Positions 46,491-58,639 of a stretch of 64,000 nucleotides of DNA are shown here, piece by piece. The notes under the pieces were generated by a model. That model was not told the origin of the DNA. It did no database searches and was given only the letters and a program-made list of their open reading frames with translations. Numbering within the stretch: position 1 is the stretch's first letter; every line of letters starts with the position of its first letter. The DNA is from Fragum whitleyi. Its lineage: Eukaryota; Mollusca; Bivalvia; Cardiida; Cardiidae. The stretch is taken from contig OX411552.1 in the NCBI GenBank assembly GCA_948146395.1, forward strand, positions 53,060,399 to 53,124,398, in the 5' to 3' direction. A program made the position numbers and the translations under genes.

Positions 46491-46640
46491 TGGATTCAAA
46501 CACAGCGAAACACAGAAAATTAGTCCAGCAGTGATTATTTGTCAAAAATATGACTCAAAACTACTTCAATCCTCGAAAATTCGATAAAAAAGCGAGACGA
46601 AAATTTCCATGTGTTGTCCCTGACCAATCACGTGACACCA
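46491..46640 (-). other. LINE 5' untranslated region
   Basis: A short leader between the host repeat and the first ATG. It starts near GTGTCACGTGATTGGTCAGG, which has an E-box (CACGTG) and a CCAAT-box-like ATTGG, so an internal promoter is possible. The exact 5' edge is inferred from the split repeat. Confidence 0.5.
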
Positions 46641-46784
46641 TCTTCTCCTCCTAAACCAGAGGGCCAATTTTGATGAAACTTGGCAGGGAAGTTCCTTGGG
46701 TTAAGCTCTACCAAAGTTGTTCAAATAAATGAAATCCTCCCTTAACTTTCCCTTTACCCTTAACAAAAAGGGTGAAAATATGAA

Positions 46785-47640
46785 AATCTTTAAAAATCTT
46801 CTTCTCTGAAACCTGAAGGCAGACAGCTTTCATATTTGGTATGTAGCATCATCTAGTAGACCTCTACCAAGTTTGTTCATATCAAGACCCTGGGTTTATT
46901 TTTGGGCTTTGCACGGGCGCAACCCTTTTTACATAGAGTCAAAGAGCGAAAATCTTTAAAAATCTTCTTCTCTGAAATCAGATGGCAGACAGCTTTCATA
47001 TTTGGTATGTAGCATCACCTAGTGGGCCTCTACCAAGTTTGTTCATATCAAGACCCTTGGGTCATATTTGGGCTTTGCACGGATGCATCCCTTTATCTCT
47101 TATGAGCACGAAGGGTAAAAAAATGAAAATCTTCAAAAATCTTCTTCTATGAAACCAGAAGGCAGACAGCTTTAATATTTGGTATGTAGCATCATCTAGT
47201 AGACCTCTACCAAATTTGTTCGTATCAAGACCCTAGGATGATATCTGGGCTCCACCCGGGCGCAACCATTTTTACATAAAATATTTTAAAATCTTCTCTA
47301 ATCGAAACAAGAGGGCACACTGCTTTCATTTTTGGTATGTAGCATCATCTAGTGGGCCCCTTCCAAGTTTGTTCATATCATGACCCTTGGGTCATATTTG
47401 GGCTCCACCCGGGCGCATCCCTTTCAGCTCATCTGAGCACGAAGGGTGAAAATAGGTAACCTTCAAAAATCTTCTTCTCTGAAACCAGTAGGTAGACAGC
47501 TTTCCTATTTAGAATGTAGCATCATCTTATGGACCTCTTCCAAGTTTGTTCATATCAAGACCTGGGGTCACATTTGGGGTCCAACCGGGTGCATCCCTTT
47601 TTACATAGAATCAACGAGCAAAAAGGCATATCTGTCTTAC
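46785..47640 (+). repeat. Five ~170-bp tandem repeats in the bivalve-type element
   Basis: Units begin near 46785, 46947, 47123, 47288 and 47457. Each has AATCTTCTTCTCTGAAACC, GGCAGACAGCTTTCATATTT, GGTATGTAGCATCATCTAG, CCTCTACCAAGTTTGTTC and CATATCAAGACCC. Units differ at perhaps a tenth to a fifth of sites. Confidence 0.85.
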
Positions 47641-47987
47641 TCTTCGCTGAAAACGTTCCGTGGTATTGATCTTAGGCAATTATCTTCTTTTTGACACCTG
47701 CCTATCTAATTAATGTGATGTCCCAGGGGTCAAAGAGACTCAGGTGAGCGATCTAGGACCATCTTGGTCCTCTTGTTTTTATTCAATAGGATAAAACTTG
47801 AAAAACGAAAATTGATTTTCGCATTTTTATTTAATCAATGAAAACTTGTAAAACGAGGATTTTGTTTTTAGCATTTTCTTTTATTCTTTGAAAAAAAACT
47901 TGAAAAACGAAAATTCCATATTTTTGCAAATTATTATTTTTCTAAGGTTAATAAAAAACATGCAAATGTCACCTCTATGCCACCGTA

Positions 47988-48370
47988 GATAATAGAGTTA
48001 CTTTGTTTTATTTTACCTCTTTCTTTTTTAAAGCGTCAATTAATGATCACGATTATTAGATTATAGTTGCTCTCCGTTTTTATATGTCCGGTTAAGCTAA
48101 AATGAACCATCGGAGAAGAGCGAAAATTGACGACTCTGCTTTCCTAGTTCATGTTGTTTAACTTTACTTTTTTTTAATCTGTGATTAAGAAATTTAAGTG
48201 GGGGATCCGGAGGGAGGGGGTGTCAATCAACAGCCCTTCTGTAGCCTTATATTTTCATTTTTCCTTTGGACATTTAATCAAAATTGCATAATTTTAAAAA
48301 AAGGACCCTCCCACTTTGTGAGTAAGTTTGAACCCCTATGCAGATAACTTGAACCTGTAATTGGGACAAT
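47988..48370. other. Anonymous stretch
   Basis: Nothing recognised. Confidence 0.4.
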
Positions 48371-48800
48371 ATCTTTAATGCTTTTCGGTGGTTTATCGAG
48401 AAATAACGGTAGATTATCACTTGATAAACTCACCGCAAAAGCAGTGAAATTATCAAAAACTTATACCTTGCCTTTGTGCATTTCATCCTTTCTGACGTCA
48501 TCTATGCGGGGCGAAATCAGTGACGTCACAATAAACGTTGCATAGCAATCACGCGAATAATGACGCGCTTAACGAAAATATGTCCTAGAAAATTCACATT
48601 TTGTCTCATTTTTGCATTAAAGAAATAGAATAATCGTTTGTTTTTCGAGTAAGATCGATTTATATTTCATTTCGTGAACAACAAAAGCTATATTTTCACT
48701 CGTGGCTCTGCCACTCGTGAAAATATAGCTTTTGTTGTTCACTCAATGAAATATAAATCGACCTTACACTTAAACAAACGATTATCCTCTATACATTATC
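48371..48800 (-). repeat. Family B one-ended hairpin repeat, complete copy
   Basis: It reads from CTTTAATGCTTTTCGGTGG through TGACGTCA at 48493 and 48521 to a long hairpin with tip TCGTGGCTCTGCCACTCG, and ends ACAAACGATTATCCTCTATA. This copy best defines the ~425-bp unit: hairpin plus TATAGAGGATAATCG at one end only. Confidence 0.85.
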
Positions 48801-49949
48801 CCAGTAGTCTGAGCAGGAGCCATTCCTCAAGCGAAACTGAAAAGTGTTATCGTCACTAGTGACTACGGGGGTGGATAAAAAAGTAAGAAGACTTGCATTA
48901 CAGAAATTATTTCACAGACCTCGAAAAAGAAAACGACACTGTTATCAAATTTTGTCCTGAAAATTTGGATGAAATCCAACTAGTTGGTCACCTATAGCAA
49001 CCATTTTAAATCACGTAGTCATTTGTTTTCGGCGCACGATTACAACGTCAATATGACGCTACGGGATAGATAACTTCCGTTGAAAGTCAGAACTTTTCAA
49101 AATACTCAACAAATGAACTCAATTTCTGTATCGCCTATCCACTGGATAAGTACTGTTTTCATATCCATCTGATCCAAAGAATGAATGAACTGATGTTGAT
49201 CTGTGACAATTATAGATCAAACGTCGAGGAGACGTTTTCCATTTTCCGAGTGTCATCCTTCAGAAACGCTCTCCATTCTAAAACAGAAAGCTTAAAACTT
49301 TTAAAAAGAGAGTATCTGCTTACATTTGAAGACGTTTTAGCATATTTTATCATTTTAACCTCTCAATTAGGTTTTACATAGGTCCAGTATAACTTTATTA
49401 TTGCCCGATTGTCTATGGCTGCGCCGGTGTCGTCATTTCGAAGTTCACAAATTGACGCGTGCCCTTAGCTTACTGACTTTGAATTCGAAAATACCAAATG
49501 AATTATGCTTAAAATTTAAACATCCTAACAGATTTCATCAACACGTTATTAGGCGAAGTTTGGTCCAAATTGAGGGTGCAATTACGGGTAGTAACACTTG
49601 GAAGCAACATTACAAAATGAGTTGCACCGGTGGCACCTACCCAGGAATATCAAATGTTGGATGTTTTACTTCATAGTCATAGCAGACTCTTGTAAATCTA
49701 GTATTTATTCAACAGCAAATGGTTTGAGACTTGTACAAACTTTCATTTAATTTCAAAGTTATAGCCAATGTTTCCATGACCACGCATTCCATATCCTTTA
49801 TTCATAGTCGTTTTTAGAAGTGAATTTAAATTCGACCGTTGCTGAATAAATCTGTGTTTTTTTTGTTTTTTTTTTCAAAAATCTATATCTTATTTTGAAC
49901 AATAAAACAAAAAAAGAAAAACAACCCTTCTTATTGTTTTAGAAACAGT
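48801..49949. other. Unassigned stretch with two open frames
   Basis: Plus-strand frames at 49181-49381 (66 codons) and 49401-49676 (91 codons) have less biased composition than most in the window, but no domain or splice structure I recognise. I do not call genes. Confidence 0.35.
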
Positions 49950-50118
49950 TTCAGTTTCATTTTTTCGCTGGAAGGTAGATTATGCATTCTAGATTCAGAA
50001 AATAAGAAAAGTGTGAAAAATCTCGACCCCAGTCAGTCTGCGCAATCAGCGCAGTCTGACTAGGGTCGACACTTTACGCACTACCCAGATGGTCCCTTTT
50101 CTCCTGACGTTTCACAAA
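49950..50118 (-). mobile_element. Family E MITE, one end
   Basis: Minus-strand reading: TGTGAAACGTCAGGAGAAAA, GGGACCATCTGGGTAGTGCG, TAAAGTGTCGACCCTAGTCA, then an inverted GCGCTGATTGCGC core and TTTCTGAATCTAGAATGC. The opposite terminus is missing. Confidence 0.65.
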
Positions 50119-51754
50119 TATTAACTACTTATGATTCAGCCCTCGTAAATCCCGTGTTAGATGAGTGAGCGCCTTTGTTATAATAACGTCATAAAATTGT
50201 GTTTAATTATGAAGGATTAAAATGGTTTGGTCCTTCGGTCAGCATTATATTAAATCTGCATGATGGAAATTATTGATTGTTATTAAAGCTAAAAGCACTC
50301 GGGAAAATATCATTACATGTTGTATATAGCATCATTTAGATACATAGAAATGATTTATATACAGCGACATTTGAAAAAAAAAATGTGTGAAGCCCCAACA
50401 TGCCAAGAGAGTTCGTATTTGTTTCTTCTTAATCTTTTTTTTTTTTAATTTTTACTCTACATGTAGATCTAGTATAAGGGAATAATAAGAATTCAAGATT
50501 CGTGCATTCTGATCGGCTTAAAGATTGGTATCATGTAAGTTTGAAAATTCAGAATACTTAGAGTTAGTATGATTGAACACTCAATTAAAACAATATCAAT
50601 CTGGTACAGTTTATTTCTCTTTTATAGGTTATGTATTATATAAATAATAATTGAAAAACATATACAACAAATATCTTTCATCGATATCTGAAATTATGGA
50701 TGTTCCTATGAACCTCCTATGTGTCGCCTTACACTGGGATAATGGTTTTATTTTCAGTTCTCTTTGATTTGAATACTTAAGTTTAAACGCACACGATGAA
50801 AACCAAATAAATGGAATTTATTTTTGTTCCCTTTATAAGTTATTTTAAAAATCATATGGTAAACATATAAAAAAAAAATGCTATCACAGATATTTATGTA
50901 GTGGAGAATGAAGAAATACTCTAAACAAGCGAATTCTCTTCACTTCCCATTATATTTTATACAGCGAACAACTTTCATTTTTTAGATTTCATTTACCAAT
51001 TGTGATCTTTTCTTTTCAGACAAGGTATTTATGTCGTCTTGCATTTGAGAAATGAATAGTTAAATGCTTTCCAGTGACCAAACTATATTTTTTTGTGGAT
51101 TATCATTTGAAAATTTCAGCGCTAAGTGGTTTACTCACAATTCTGACACATTAAAGTATGTTTAAGTTCATTTCATCCACTATGGATAAATATAAGCAGA
51201 ACCTATCAAACCGGTGACGCCATCACCATGTAGCGGGAATCACGTGCAAAATGGTGTTCATCAGAGATTTTTTTACATTTTTTTTTTTTTTTTTTGGTCA
51301 AAGAAATCGAAAATTGTCTTTGTTTATGTGTGTTTGAAATTAGTTTAGTTGTTCACGAAATGAAAATAACATCGATCTTGCATTAAACAATCAATTATCT
51401 CGTATGCATTTTTCTCTCTTTTTCGGCAAAACATTCCGCTATCAATTGCGTATCTCACAAAATATGCCTATAGGATATTCTAAATTTTACAAACTTCCGC
51501 TCATAATTTAGTGAATTCTTGCTTGTTAAGTAAAATATTTGTGCGCTGATTAACTCCGCCGTCGAAAAGACAATGGCGCATTTGCCTTCACGTTTTAATA
51601 AATGGTCCTTTTGCCAACACATGTTTCGTAATGTAGGAATAAACCAAGACATTTTAAGAAAAAGTCAGGAGATTATCATCATATCGTAAGAACAAAACAT
51701 GAATTTGCAGCTAGTAGCATCCTGATATTGACACTCATTCAGATTAACACCATT
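50119..51754. other. Anonymous AT-rich stretch with a family B scrap
   Basis: At 51345-51410 GTTGTTCACGAAATGAAAAT and ATCGATCTTGCATTAAAC match the hairpin flank of family B. Otherwise nothing is recognised. Confidence 0.4.
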
Positions 51755-52125
51755 CTAATTCACTCGCTCAGCGCTCCATTCATCCATGCCAAAAACTCAA
51801 TCACACCATTCAAAAACGCTCCGAAATTGTTCAAAAACGCTACGAAATAATTTGAAACGATCTACATTTCATTCAAATCTATCAAAATATTGTACGATTT
51901 TAATAGCTATTGCGGGTTTTTCGCGTCCGATTAGTCAGTGAAAATACAAAAACAGAAAAGTACGTAGAATTTTACTCAAGGGAGGGGGGTTAATTTTGGA
52001 CGAAATTAGCAATTCTGTATTACCTACCTTGAATTTCACTCAGAATTTCACCCATTCAGCGGCATTCATCCAATTTCATTTCAATATAATTAAAAAATCA
52101 ATCACCTTGTTAATTTCACGATGTT
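51755..52125 (+). repeat. Family L repeat, copy 1
   Basis: It shares, in order, CAGCGCTCCATTCATCC, CAAAAACGCTCCGAAATTG, a block of AATCGATCAAA-like words, CGATTTTAATAGC, AATTTCACTCAGAATTTC and CAATTTCATTTC with 58640-59012. It is non-coding and diverged. CATTCA/ATTCAAAT words recur inside. Confidence 0.55.
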
Positions 52126-53849
52126 CTTTTCTGTAGGAGGATGTCTACTTGTCGTATCAAAGCTGACAAATGTTCCCCTTGTTTTTCCAGAATTTATCGA
52201 TACCCATGGGTTGATATGTAAATTTCATTATCAAAGTCTAAACATTCAAGTCTTTTCTTTTAGCATCTATTTGTCGTGCAACAAAGACTGTACTTGGCTG
52301 ATATCAGCTCTCTGATACCATGAAATTATATCAGGCAGTTTACTTTTAGAAGTGATTTGCATATACATGATATTAACCAGAACCACTTCAATCCGAATTT
52401 GGTTACATGCAGTTAACTTCACACTCTTGTCTCAGGTATCATTGTTATCTGAACTCGGCTGTGAGAAATTATCATGACTCGACAAAGCCACGTCATGATA
52501 AATTCTCCCAGCGTCGACCTGATAACACTGATATTTCTAAAGACCCTAACATGATATTCTCTATTCAATTGCTAATGTTTATTTGACGTATTATTGTAAG
52601 TCAGATCGGTAAGATCGGTTGGGCATAATTTTTTGAGTGATATAAAACCACTTTAGGCCCTCCACATGTTGAAAAAAATCTGCTCAACAATGGTGATGTA
52701 CAGATAATCTCACCAACAAAATATCAGTTGCCTGCCCATGAGAAAATACAAACTATCTAGGAAAGGAAATGGCCCTGTGGGTCGTCAGTATGTTTTGGTT
52801 CCAAAATTCAATGGTTGATGGTTGTTTCTTTTGGCAGAGTTTCTGAATGTAGAATTATCGTTCTTCATTTTATCTATGATTTTTTTTCTAAAAGCTGCCC
52901 CTGGTTGTTCTACTTAATAGCAAGTCATAGTTAAAGAACATTGAGGTGCCTTAAAATCAGTACGTCAAAGACGACATATCTGAAGACAACATACTTAATA
53001 TCTTTTAGTGCTAAACCTATATGTATCTAATTCTACATTAATAGCCCCAAATAGCTGAAGTTACAGAGTTTTAGTAGCCCAGCCGTGACCTTCGACGTGA
53101 ATATGGTTATCTGTGAGAAAGAGCAATTTCCCCTTATCTTGTTAGTTTTGGGTTTAGTTCATACCTCACAAATGTTATTCTTTCAAACATTGAAATTAAA
53201 TGGACATTTTATCATGACATGATATTCATTCTCTTAATTCTGCTGCCAGATTCTGTTGATACAACATAATTATATGTAAAAAGCCTATTTTGCCTGGAGA
53301 AGGCTATTTACAGTGTTTGTTAACGATTAAGTTTAATGTATCGTAATAACTTGATTTGACAGATATGGGACCAGCGGTCCTTAACCGGGAAAATGTGGTA
53401 AAACACATGTAAACGGGGCCTTTGGGATCGGGATGACCCTGGCATTCAGGTCAATCTTTGTTATTTGCATTTGTGGAATGGACTTATAAGATACAATAAG
53501 CCACTATAACCCAGGAGATGCTAAAAAGACTTCGTGTCTTCTTTCCGGTGCTTTCCTGTTTGTTTCAAAAATTACCGGTGCACTACCCGATTGGTCCTTT
53601 TATCCATATTTTGTCTGATGGGTTATAGTTAACGAATGTGATCTAAATTTCACTGCTTTTTTCTTTATATGGATATAACACTGTGTTATCCTAAACGCAT
53701 AGTGGATCATCAAAACCATCTGTCAGTAAATAAGTGCAATAAGCAAGTACAAAAAAATACATACGGATGTTTGTTAACTGCTACAAGTTTTGCATCCGTA
53801 AGAACTCGTGTGCGAAATATCCGTAGGTGTAATCCCGAAGTTAGCGATT
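52126..53849. other. Anonymous stretch with one hairpin
   Basis: No gene. At 52438-52533 ATCATTGTTATCTGAACTCG, then GCTGTGAGAAATTATCATGA, is mirrored by GTCATGATAAATTCTCCCAG and CGACCTGATAACACTGAT, a ~95-bp hairpin that may be a small MITE. Confidence 0.45.
52438..52533. repeat. 96-bp imperfect hairpin
   Basis: The arms pair over about 40 bases around CTCGACAAAGCCA. One copy in the window. Confidence 0.6.
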
Positions 53850-53955
53850 TCACATTACCTCCCTTAAATTTCATTCAAAACTCGTTTTTCCAACTCACTT
53901 ACTTTCATCCCGAATGTATTTTTAATATAATTCATCTTTTCATTTTTACGACGTG
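53850..53955 (+). repeat. Family L repeat, fragment
   Basis: TTTCACATTACCTCCCTTAA, AATTTCATTCAAAACTCG and TATTTTTAATATAATTCATC resemble the last third of 51755-52125. The overlapping open frame 53669-54007 is therefore not a gene. Confidence 0.4.
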
Positions 53956-54517
53956 GTTAACTGAATTTACTCATGCTTTCGAATTGCTGCATGTGTGTTA
54001 TTCGTAGGGACTCCACGAAAAAACTTTAAGGGTAAACACGGCATTAGAAAACATTTCATGGAAGCTTTACATCGTAATGATATGAAAAAACTCCCCTTCT
54101 ATATTGTGCAGCGAATCAATCATACACAGACGTAACGCGAATCACAGTCGTCTGATTTGCAATTCAAATTTGAACCAGACGACATATCTATCTTGTCGTC
54201 TGCTACTTCTGAACGCGCAACGGCATATTTTACAATGTTTATCTTTATGTTGGAATTTATTCTCTAATTTGGTACAGTTATGTTTGTTTGTACGTATCGT
54301 GTTAAATACCGCTTACTATTTTATTAAAGCTAAACCTACGGGCTGGTGCACCTATCCATAGGTTTTTTTTTTCTTTTTCGTTTCTAACTCAAGTAGGCCT
54401 ACAACAAATCTTCCGAGCCACCGGGCTTCCGGTCCAACATAATCCTATAATGCTGCTTTTGGTTGGAGGCGAATCGGGCGTGCCAAAATGACTTTTGTCT
54501 AATGTTGAATGAAGGTT

Positions 54518-54590
54518 ATTCGAGCCGGAGATCGAACTCACGAACCAAGAATTAAGAGACCAAAGCGTTTACGACTATGCTAATTGGACT
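54518..54590 (-). mobile_element. tRNA-Lys-like SINE head
   Basis: Minus strand: AGTCCAATTAGCATAGTCGT, AAACGCTTTGGTCTCTTAAT, TCTTGGTTCGTGAGTTCGAT, CTCCGGCTCG. Anticodon CTT in GGTCTCTTAATTC fits tRNA-Lys and the B box is GAGTTCGATCTC. Acceptor arms no longer pair well, so it is a relic, not a working tRNA gene. The ~110 bp downstream (minus) may be its body. Confidence 0.5.
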
Positions 54591-54717
54591 CTTTTTGGAG
54601 CTCTAACATGGACCGCCAAAAATGGTCACTTAGCACTTTTGCTGGATAAAAATCTTTTTGTAATTGCCTAATCAAAATACTAAAAGTCCAGAGTGCACTG
54701 ATTTTGGGCGGTAGTTA

Positions 54718-54912
54718 TATATGTGAACCGTCACACGAAAAGGGACCATATTGGAACTTCGTGAAATAAATATTAGAAAAACAGTTTGAACCTAGAACAT
54801 GCAAACCAGAGGTCGCATTTCAAAAATTCTTTCAATTGAAGTGAGATTGATTATTCTAGATTCAGAAAATTAGGAAAGTGAAAAAAGTATCGACTCAAGT
54901 CAGTCTGTGCAA
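54718..54912 (+). mobile_element. Family E MITE, truncated
   Basis: TATGTGAACCGTCACACGAA, AAGGGACCATATTGG at the left; TCTAGATTCAGAAAATTAGG and ATCGACTCAAGTCAGTCTGT to the right. The right terminus is lost at about 54912. Confidence 0.6.
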
Positions 54913-55675
54913 TCCGCTTTTTTAAATGAAAAAGAGTGGTCATATCTTCATGGATTATATGAATTATTCAATCTTCTTTAATGCTTTACAGAAGATTATC
55001 GGGTGTCTGTGGTTTATCATTTGGTAATTTTACAACTTTACGGGTGAATATATTAGAAAGGTTAATTAAGCATTCGTTATTTCAAAACCAATGTACGTCA
55101 GGTAAGAGGGGACCACAATTAACATAGGACCGAGTTGCAATCATTTTATAGAGAAAAAGCGCTAATTTAAGAATAATTTAGATTTAGGTTTGTCCATCAA
55201 GGTTCTTGTTTTCTGCTTTGCTAAAAAAGCTGGTTTTATTTTTCTAAGAAAACAATATTTAGTGCTCATCTTTATAAAATATAATCTAGAGAATATTTGT
55301 CAATTTCATGGAATATTAAACTTTAAACCTAATCACACAGTATAAATACGCAAAATGCCATGAAGCATACAAACACCAACTTCATCAGGTCGCCCTAAAT
55401 AGCTATACGAGCAGGATAGATTGTATGAAATAGACAATAAAAAGAGTATTCATTGATTTCATGGAAGCATAAAAATAAAAACCCAATTACAGTGTTTAGT
55501 ACACGAACGGATTCAAATATATGGATGTGATTTTGTCTTTTGTTTCATACCTCCATAAAATGCGCTACCAATTGCGCTGTGACGGCGGCTCCGAAATCTT
55601 TCTGATGATAAGTTTAAAAGAATTGTGCACCCGAGCGCTTTGTTTATCCGATATAATGACTGAGCTTCATGAAGC
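54913..55675. other. Anonymous AT-rich stretch
   Basis: A short family G scrap (TTTGTTTCATACCTCCATAA) lies at ~55538. Otherwise nothing. Confidence 0.4.
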
Positions 55676-55935
55676 TTTGTTTATTTAAGAGATGGGGAGA
55701 GCATTTTTGTTGATTTCATTGAGGATTTTTAGCTTCACACTTCCTTGAAATCAACAAAACAACAAAAAAGTATCTTTTTTCAATTTTATTTCTTGAAGCA
55801 AAAATGTTAAGATTTGCCCTCAAGTACATGGATTGTTTATGGGACTACTTTCCATGGGAGCTTACGAAAAAGCTGCGTAATCAAAATTGAGTAATGAAAC
55901 CACTTTTTAGCCAATCAGAATGCACAAATCTTTGT
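55676..55935 (+). repeat. Family G repeat, copy
   Basis: TATTTAAGAGATGGGGAGAG, a short terminal hairpin (TTGATTTCATTGAGG against CCTTGAAATCAACAAAA), GTATCTTTTTTCAATTTTAT, then ATGAAACCACTTTTTAGCCA and ATCAGAATGCACAAATC at the end. It is collinear with 62085-62490. Confidence 0.65.
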
Positions 55936-55955
55936 GAACACAAATAGAATTATAT

Positions 55956-56224
55956 TATTTCCGTTTATTAATCATCGCTACTGTAGCACATGCTCATGTG
56001 AGCGACGCCCCCAGGGGGGATAGTGCAAGGATACATGACGAAACTACTGCTGTGATCCGCCATTGTTCTTCAACATGCTCGGTGTAAAGCACGTCGGCCT
56101 CGGTTAAACGTCTCATCCGAAAGACAATAAGTTTGCTAGTGTGCCAGCTCGGGAATCGAACCCACAAGATCGACCTACTGTTGTTTTGAAGTCCGGTGCT
56201 CTACCGTCTGAGCTTATCGGGCTG
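55956..56224 (-). mobile_element. SINE family B, copy 2
   Basis: Minus strand: CCCGATAAGCTCAGACGGTA and GAGCACCGGACTTCAAAACA (tRNA-like head), GGGTTCGATTCCCGAGCTGG (B box), TTATTGTCTTTCGGATGAG, AGTTTCGTCATGTATCCTTG, GCTACAGTAGCGATGATTAA. It is collinear with 29641-29946 but lacks the duplicated B-box flank. Confidence 0.8.
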
Positions 56225-57149
56225 ACAACATTATGAAGCCATTCCTCATAAGCCTTTGATCCAAAGTGGCACCAGATTAGGTCGTTTATTTTATCTTCAA
56301 TTAATTAGGTGATCTATTATAAATCGTTCATTTTCCCAATCAAAGCACATGCATTGTGAAATGGATTATTTTGAACTATGCAATGAAAGATAAATTATTA
56401 TTAAAGAATTATTTATTTCTGCATTAAGTCACGCTATATCATGATTCAGCCATGATTTTGTAAATTTACAATGCATTCTTAATTACCATGTGTGTCTTAA
56501 TTTAGAAATAATGATTTACAAAAACTGATCTCAATGAGAAAAATTGTATTTGAAAATAGACAACATTTCTCATTGAAAAAATACAAACAAAATTAGAGAG
56601 TGTCTTTTCCCCAAGTCATTTCTAATCATTTTTCGCATGACGTGTCAACAATTTCTTTCAAGGATGGAGAAGATTTTTTCATTGAAATAAGCAACTACGA
56701 ACTTTACAAGGGCTTTTTTTTTCGTGAAGGTAGTGGCGTTGTAATGCAGTATTTTGCAATCGGCTCGTCACCAGGAATTCTCGGGTAACTTCGTTACCTT
56801 TCCAAATGGTTTGAATCGACCAGCGGAAATAAAAGATATAATAAAAACGAGAAAACGACGCCATGGTAATAGGTAATAGGTAATCTCGACATGTCACGAC
56901 GTCGTCCGGGGAAAGCCGGAATCGGACGTTCCTAAAATTTTGCAATACGAAAGTTCTAGCCTTAGTGCAACTAAGACTCCCAAGGAAAACCCTCGGTTGG
57001 GAAAAGAAATTGAAGATATATGTATTTACTTGTTCATTAGGATATAAAATTAAATTCCCAGAAGAAAGACAAATATATCTGAAGAAGAAAGTTGTGTCTT
57101 CAAAAGCGGCGGATCATAGTCAATGGTAAATATTTATCTCGATTAAAAA
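56225..57149. other. Anonymous stretch
   Basis: Nothing recognised; the open frames at 56600-56945 on opposite strands overlap and lack domains. Confidence 0.4.
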
Positions 57150-57320
57150 CAAACAAACAAAACGAACGATTATAAAGATTATATTTCTTTAATGTAAAAC
57201 TGAGACGGAATGTAAACGTTTTAGAAAAAATAAAGCGTGTGATTTCCTCATTTCATGGCAACGTCATGACGTCTCCGGTTAAAAAGATAACGTCTAATAC
57301 TCGTAGCATGAAATAAAGTA
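57150..57320 (+). repeat. Family B repeat, remnant of the non-hairpin body
   Basis: AACGAACGATTATAAAGATT, ATATTTCTTTAATGTAAAAC, CATGGCAACGTCATGACGTC and AAAAAGATAACGTCTAATAC keep the block order of the family B body. Confidence 0.45.
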
Positions 57321-58639
57321 AAGATGACCTGAATATGTCGAACCAATTTTATTCTTTTTTAACCATTTTGGTAATTTTCGGTCTAGCGAGTAGAGCGAAA
57401 TCACCGAATATTGGAATGACAAATTTAAGCTTATCTTTGATAATCATATGTCTAGTTTTTGGGAACAAAATCGTCTAAGATCATTTTCTTGCGTTTCAGA
57501 AATGTTCACAAACACAGACGGGGGTTTTAAAGCGCGTCACCTCACACGTGGTTGTCCGATCCCACAATAACGTCGTGGTTACAATGGATTCCACTTACAT
57601 GACGTCAAATAGGGTAAGACAGGCGATACCAAGGGTGCCTTTGGTAAGTTTAAGATGTATCCCAGTTGAAATTCTACGATGTTGCGAGGTTAATCCCGAA
57701 TAAAAAACTTAAGATTCTTAAAAAATCATTATCATGCCAATTAACGCATCCCGGCATTTATCGTTTGGTAATTTCATTAGTTGTGGGGTGAAAATACACA
57801 TGTACCAAGTCACAATCTACCGAGAAATTTAGATAATCCACCGGAAAAAATTAAAGGAAATAATGTCCCTTATATTGACCAATATATTATCCAAATAAAC
57901 GACTATGTTCTGTTCTCTCAACCATTTATCAATAAATTCACTTGATCATATGATTTAAATCGAAACCTTTAAGCCGGTATACATAAAACATTTCATTGAG
58001 AAACCAAATTACCGTAAATATGGCGTGAATACGTTGTAGTTACGACATTTTGGTCGCTCACCAACACTTTTCAGTTCAGTTTTGATGACGTCAGTATGCA
58101 AGATTATCAGCATTTTTTCTAAGCTTCTAAAGTAAAGATATCTAAACATTCATAGAATTGTTTCGAATTTATAACAAAACATTTCATTCAGAATAAAAAA
58201 GTATCTTGTATGTTAATTGCTTACATATAAAATAAAGATAAGTACAAAAATGACAAATTCTGATCTGATAATCTCGTATTTCTGATTTTCAGGTTAATTA
58301 AAGCGTTATTTTTTTTCTTATTTAAAGCTTCAATTTGAATGACATGATTAGGGAAGGACACGATTGCAACAATTTTGTAACTGTATTATAGTGTTTATTT
58401 TCTTCTTTTGATCATTTGAACACCGTTTTGGGTAGTTCAAATATTGTCGCCGATATCACTGCAAAATATTTTCAGCATCAATTAAACCACGATGTGAGGA
58501 AATCTATTACTTTTTCTTGATTTTGGAAAGCAAAGACGCGGTTAAGTTATACTGCGCATTCAATCATTACCTTTATTTTCGCTTCATTTATATAGGTTAA
58601 AGCATCGGGAAATTGACACTTGCTGCGATCAAAAGCATA
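57321..58639. other. Anonymous stretch
   Basis: No gene. TGACGTCA occurs at 57600 and 58086. Confidence 0.4.

Larger units (their letters stand above)
35619..46640 (-). mobile_element. LINE (non-LTR retrotransposon), third level, itself split
   Basis: It runs 5' to 3' from ~46640 down to ~35619. Order: 5' UTR, ORF1, ORF2, 3' UTR ending in AATAAAG, then ATATGTCTATGTCTATG. Without the 5.7-kb insert it is about 5.3 kb, a typical length. The 5' end abuts the split host repeat at CATCTTCTCC, so the copy looks full length. The target duplication is at most about three bases (CAT). The clade is not assigned: ORF1, APE endonuclease and terminal CCHC occur in several (CR1/Jockey/I-like). It has frameshifts but almost no stop codons. 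Confidence 0.9.
35500..47777 (+). mobile_element. Bivalve-type CTCACCTGAGCAC repeat, second level, split by a LINE
   Basis: Left part 35500-35618: AGCTCACCTGAGCACCAAG, TGCTCAAGGTGAGC (a terminal hairpin), then 7-bp CGTCGTC reiterations and ACAATTTCTTTAAACA. Right part ~46641-47777: resumes TCTTCTCCTCCTAAACCAGA, GGGCCAATTTTGATGAAAC and closes with CATCTTGGTCCTCTTG. The two parts join smoothly if the LINE between them is removed. TTTTTA on both sides may be its target duplication. I know this repeat as abundant in bivalves (from memory); no coding capacity is seen. Confidence 0.8.
35033..47987. mobile_element. Outermost foldback-type element of a four-level nest
   Basis: TACGGTGGCATAGAGGTGAC, then ATTTGCA, at 35033 is matched by its exact reverse complement ending at 47987. 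Inside each end lie inverted blocks of a ~62-bp repeat (AAACGAAAATC, AAAAAATGC, ACAAAATCC words). The element's own DNA is only about 470 bp left and 210 bp right; everything from ~35500 to ~47777 was inserted later. A possible GATAA target duplication is imperfect (one extra A at the left). Confidence 0.8.

Noticed and set aside
53669..54007. 112-residue open frame on plus strand
   Set aside because: Overlaps a family L repeat fragment and has no known domain.
54518..54590. Functional tRNA-Lys gene
   Set aside because: Acceptor stem no longer pairs and several arm positions are mutated; reads as a SINE relic.
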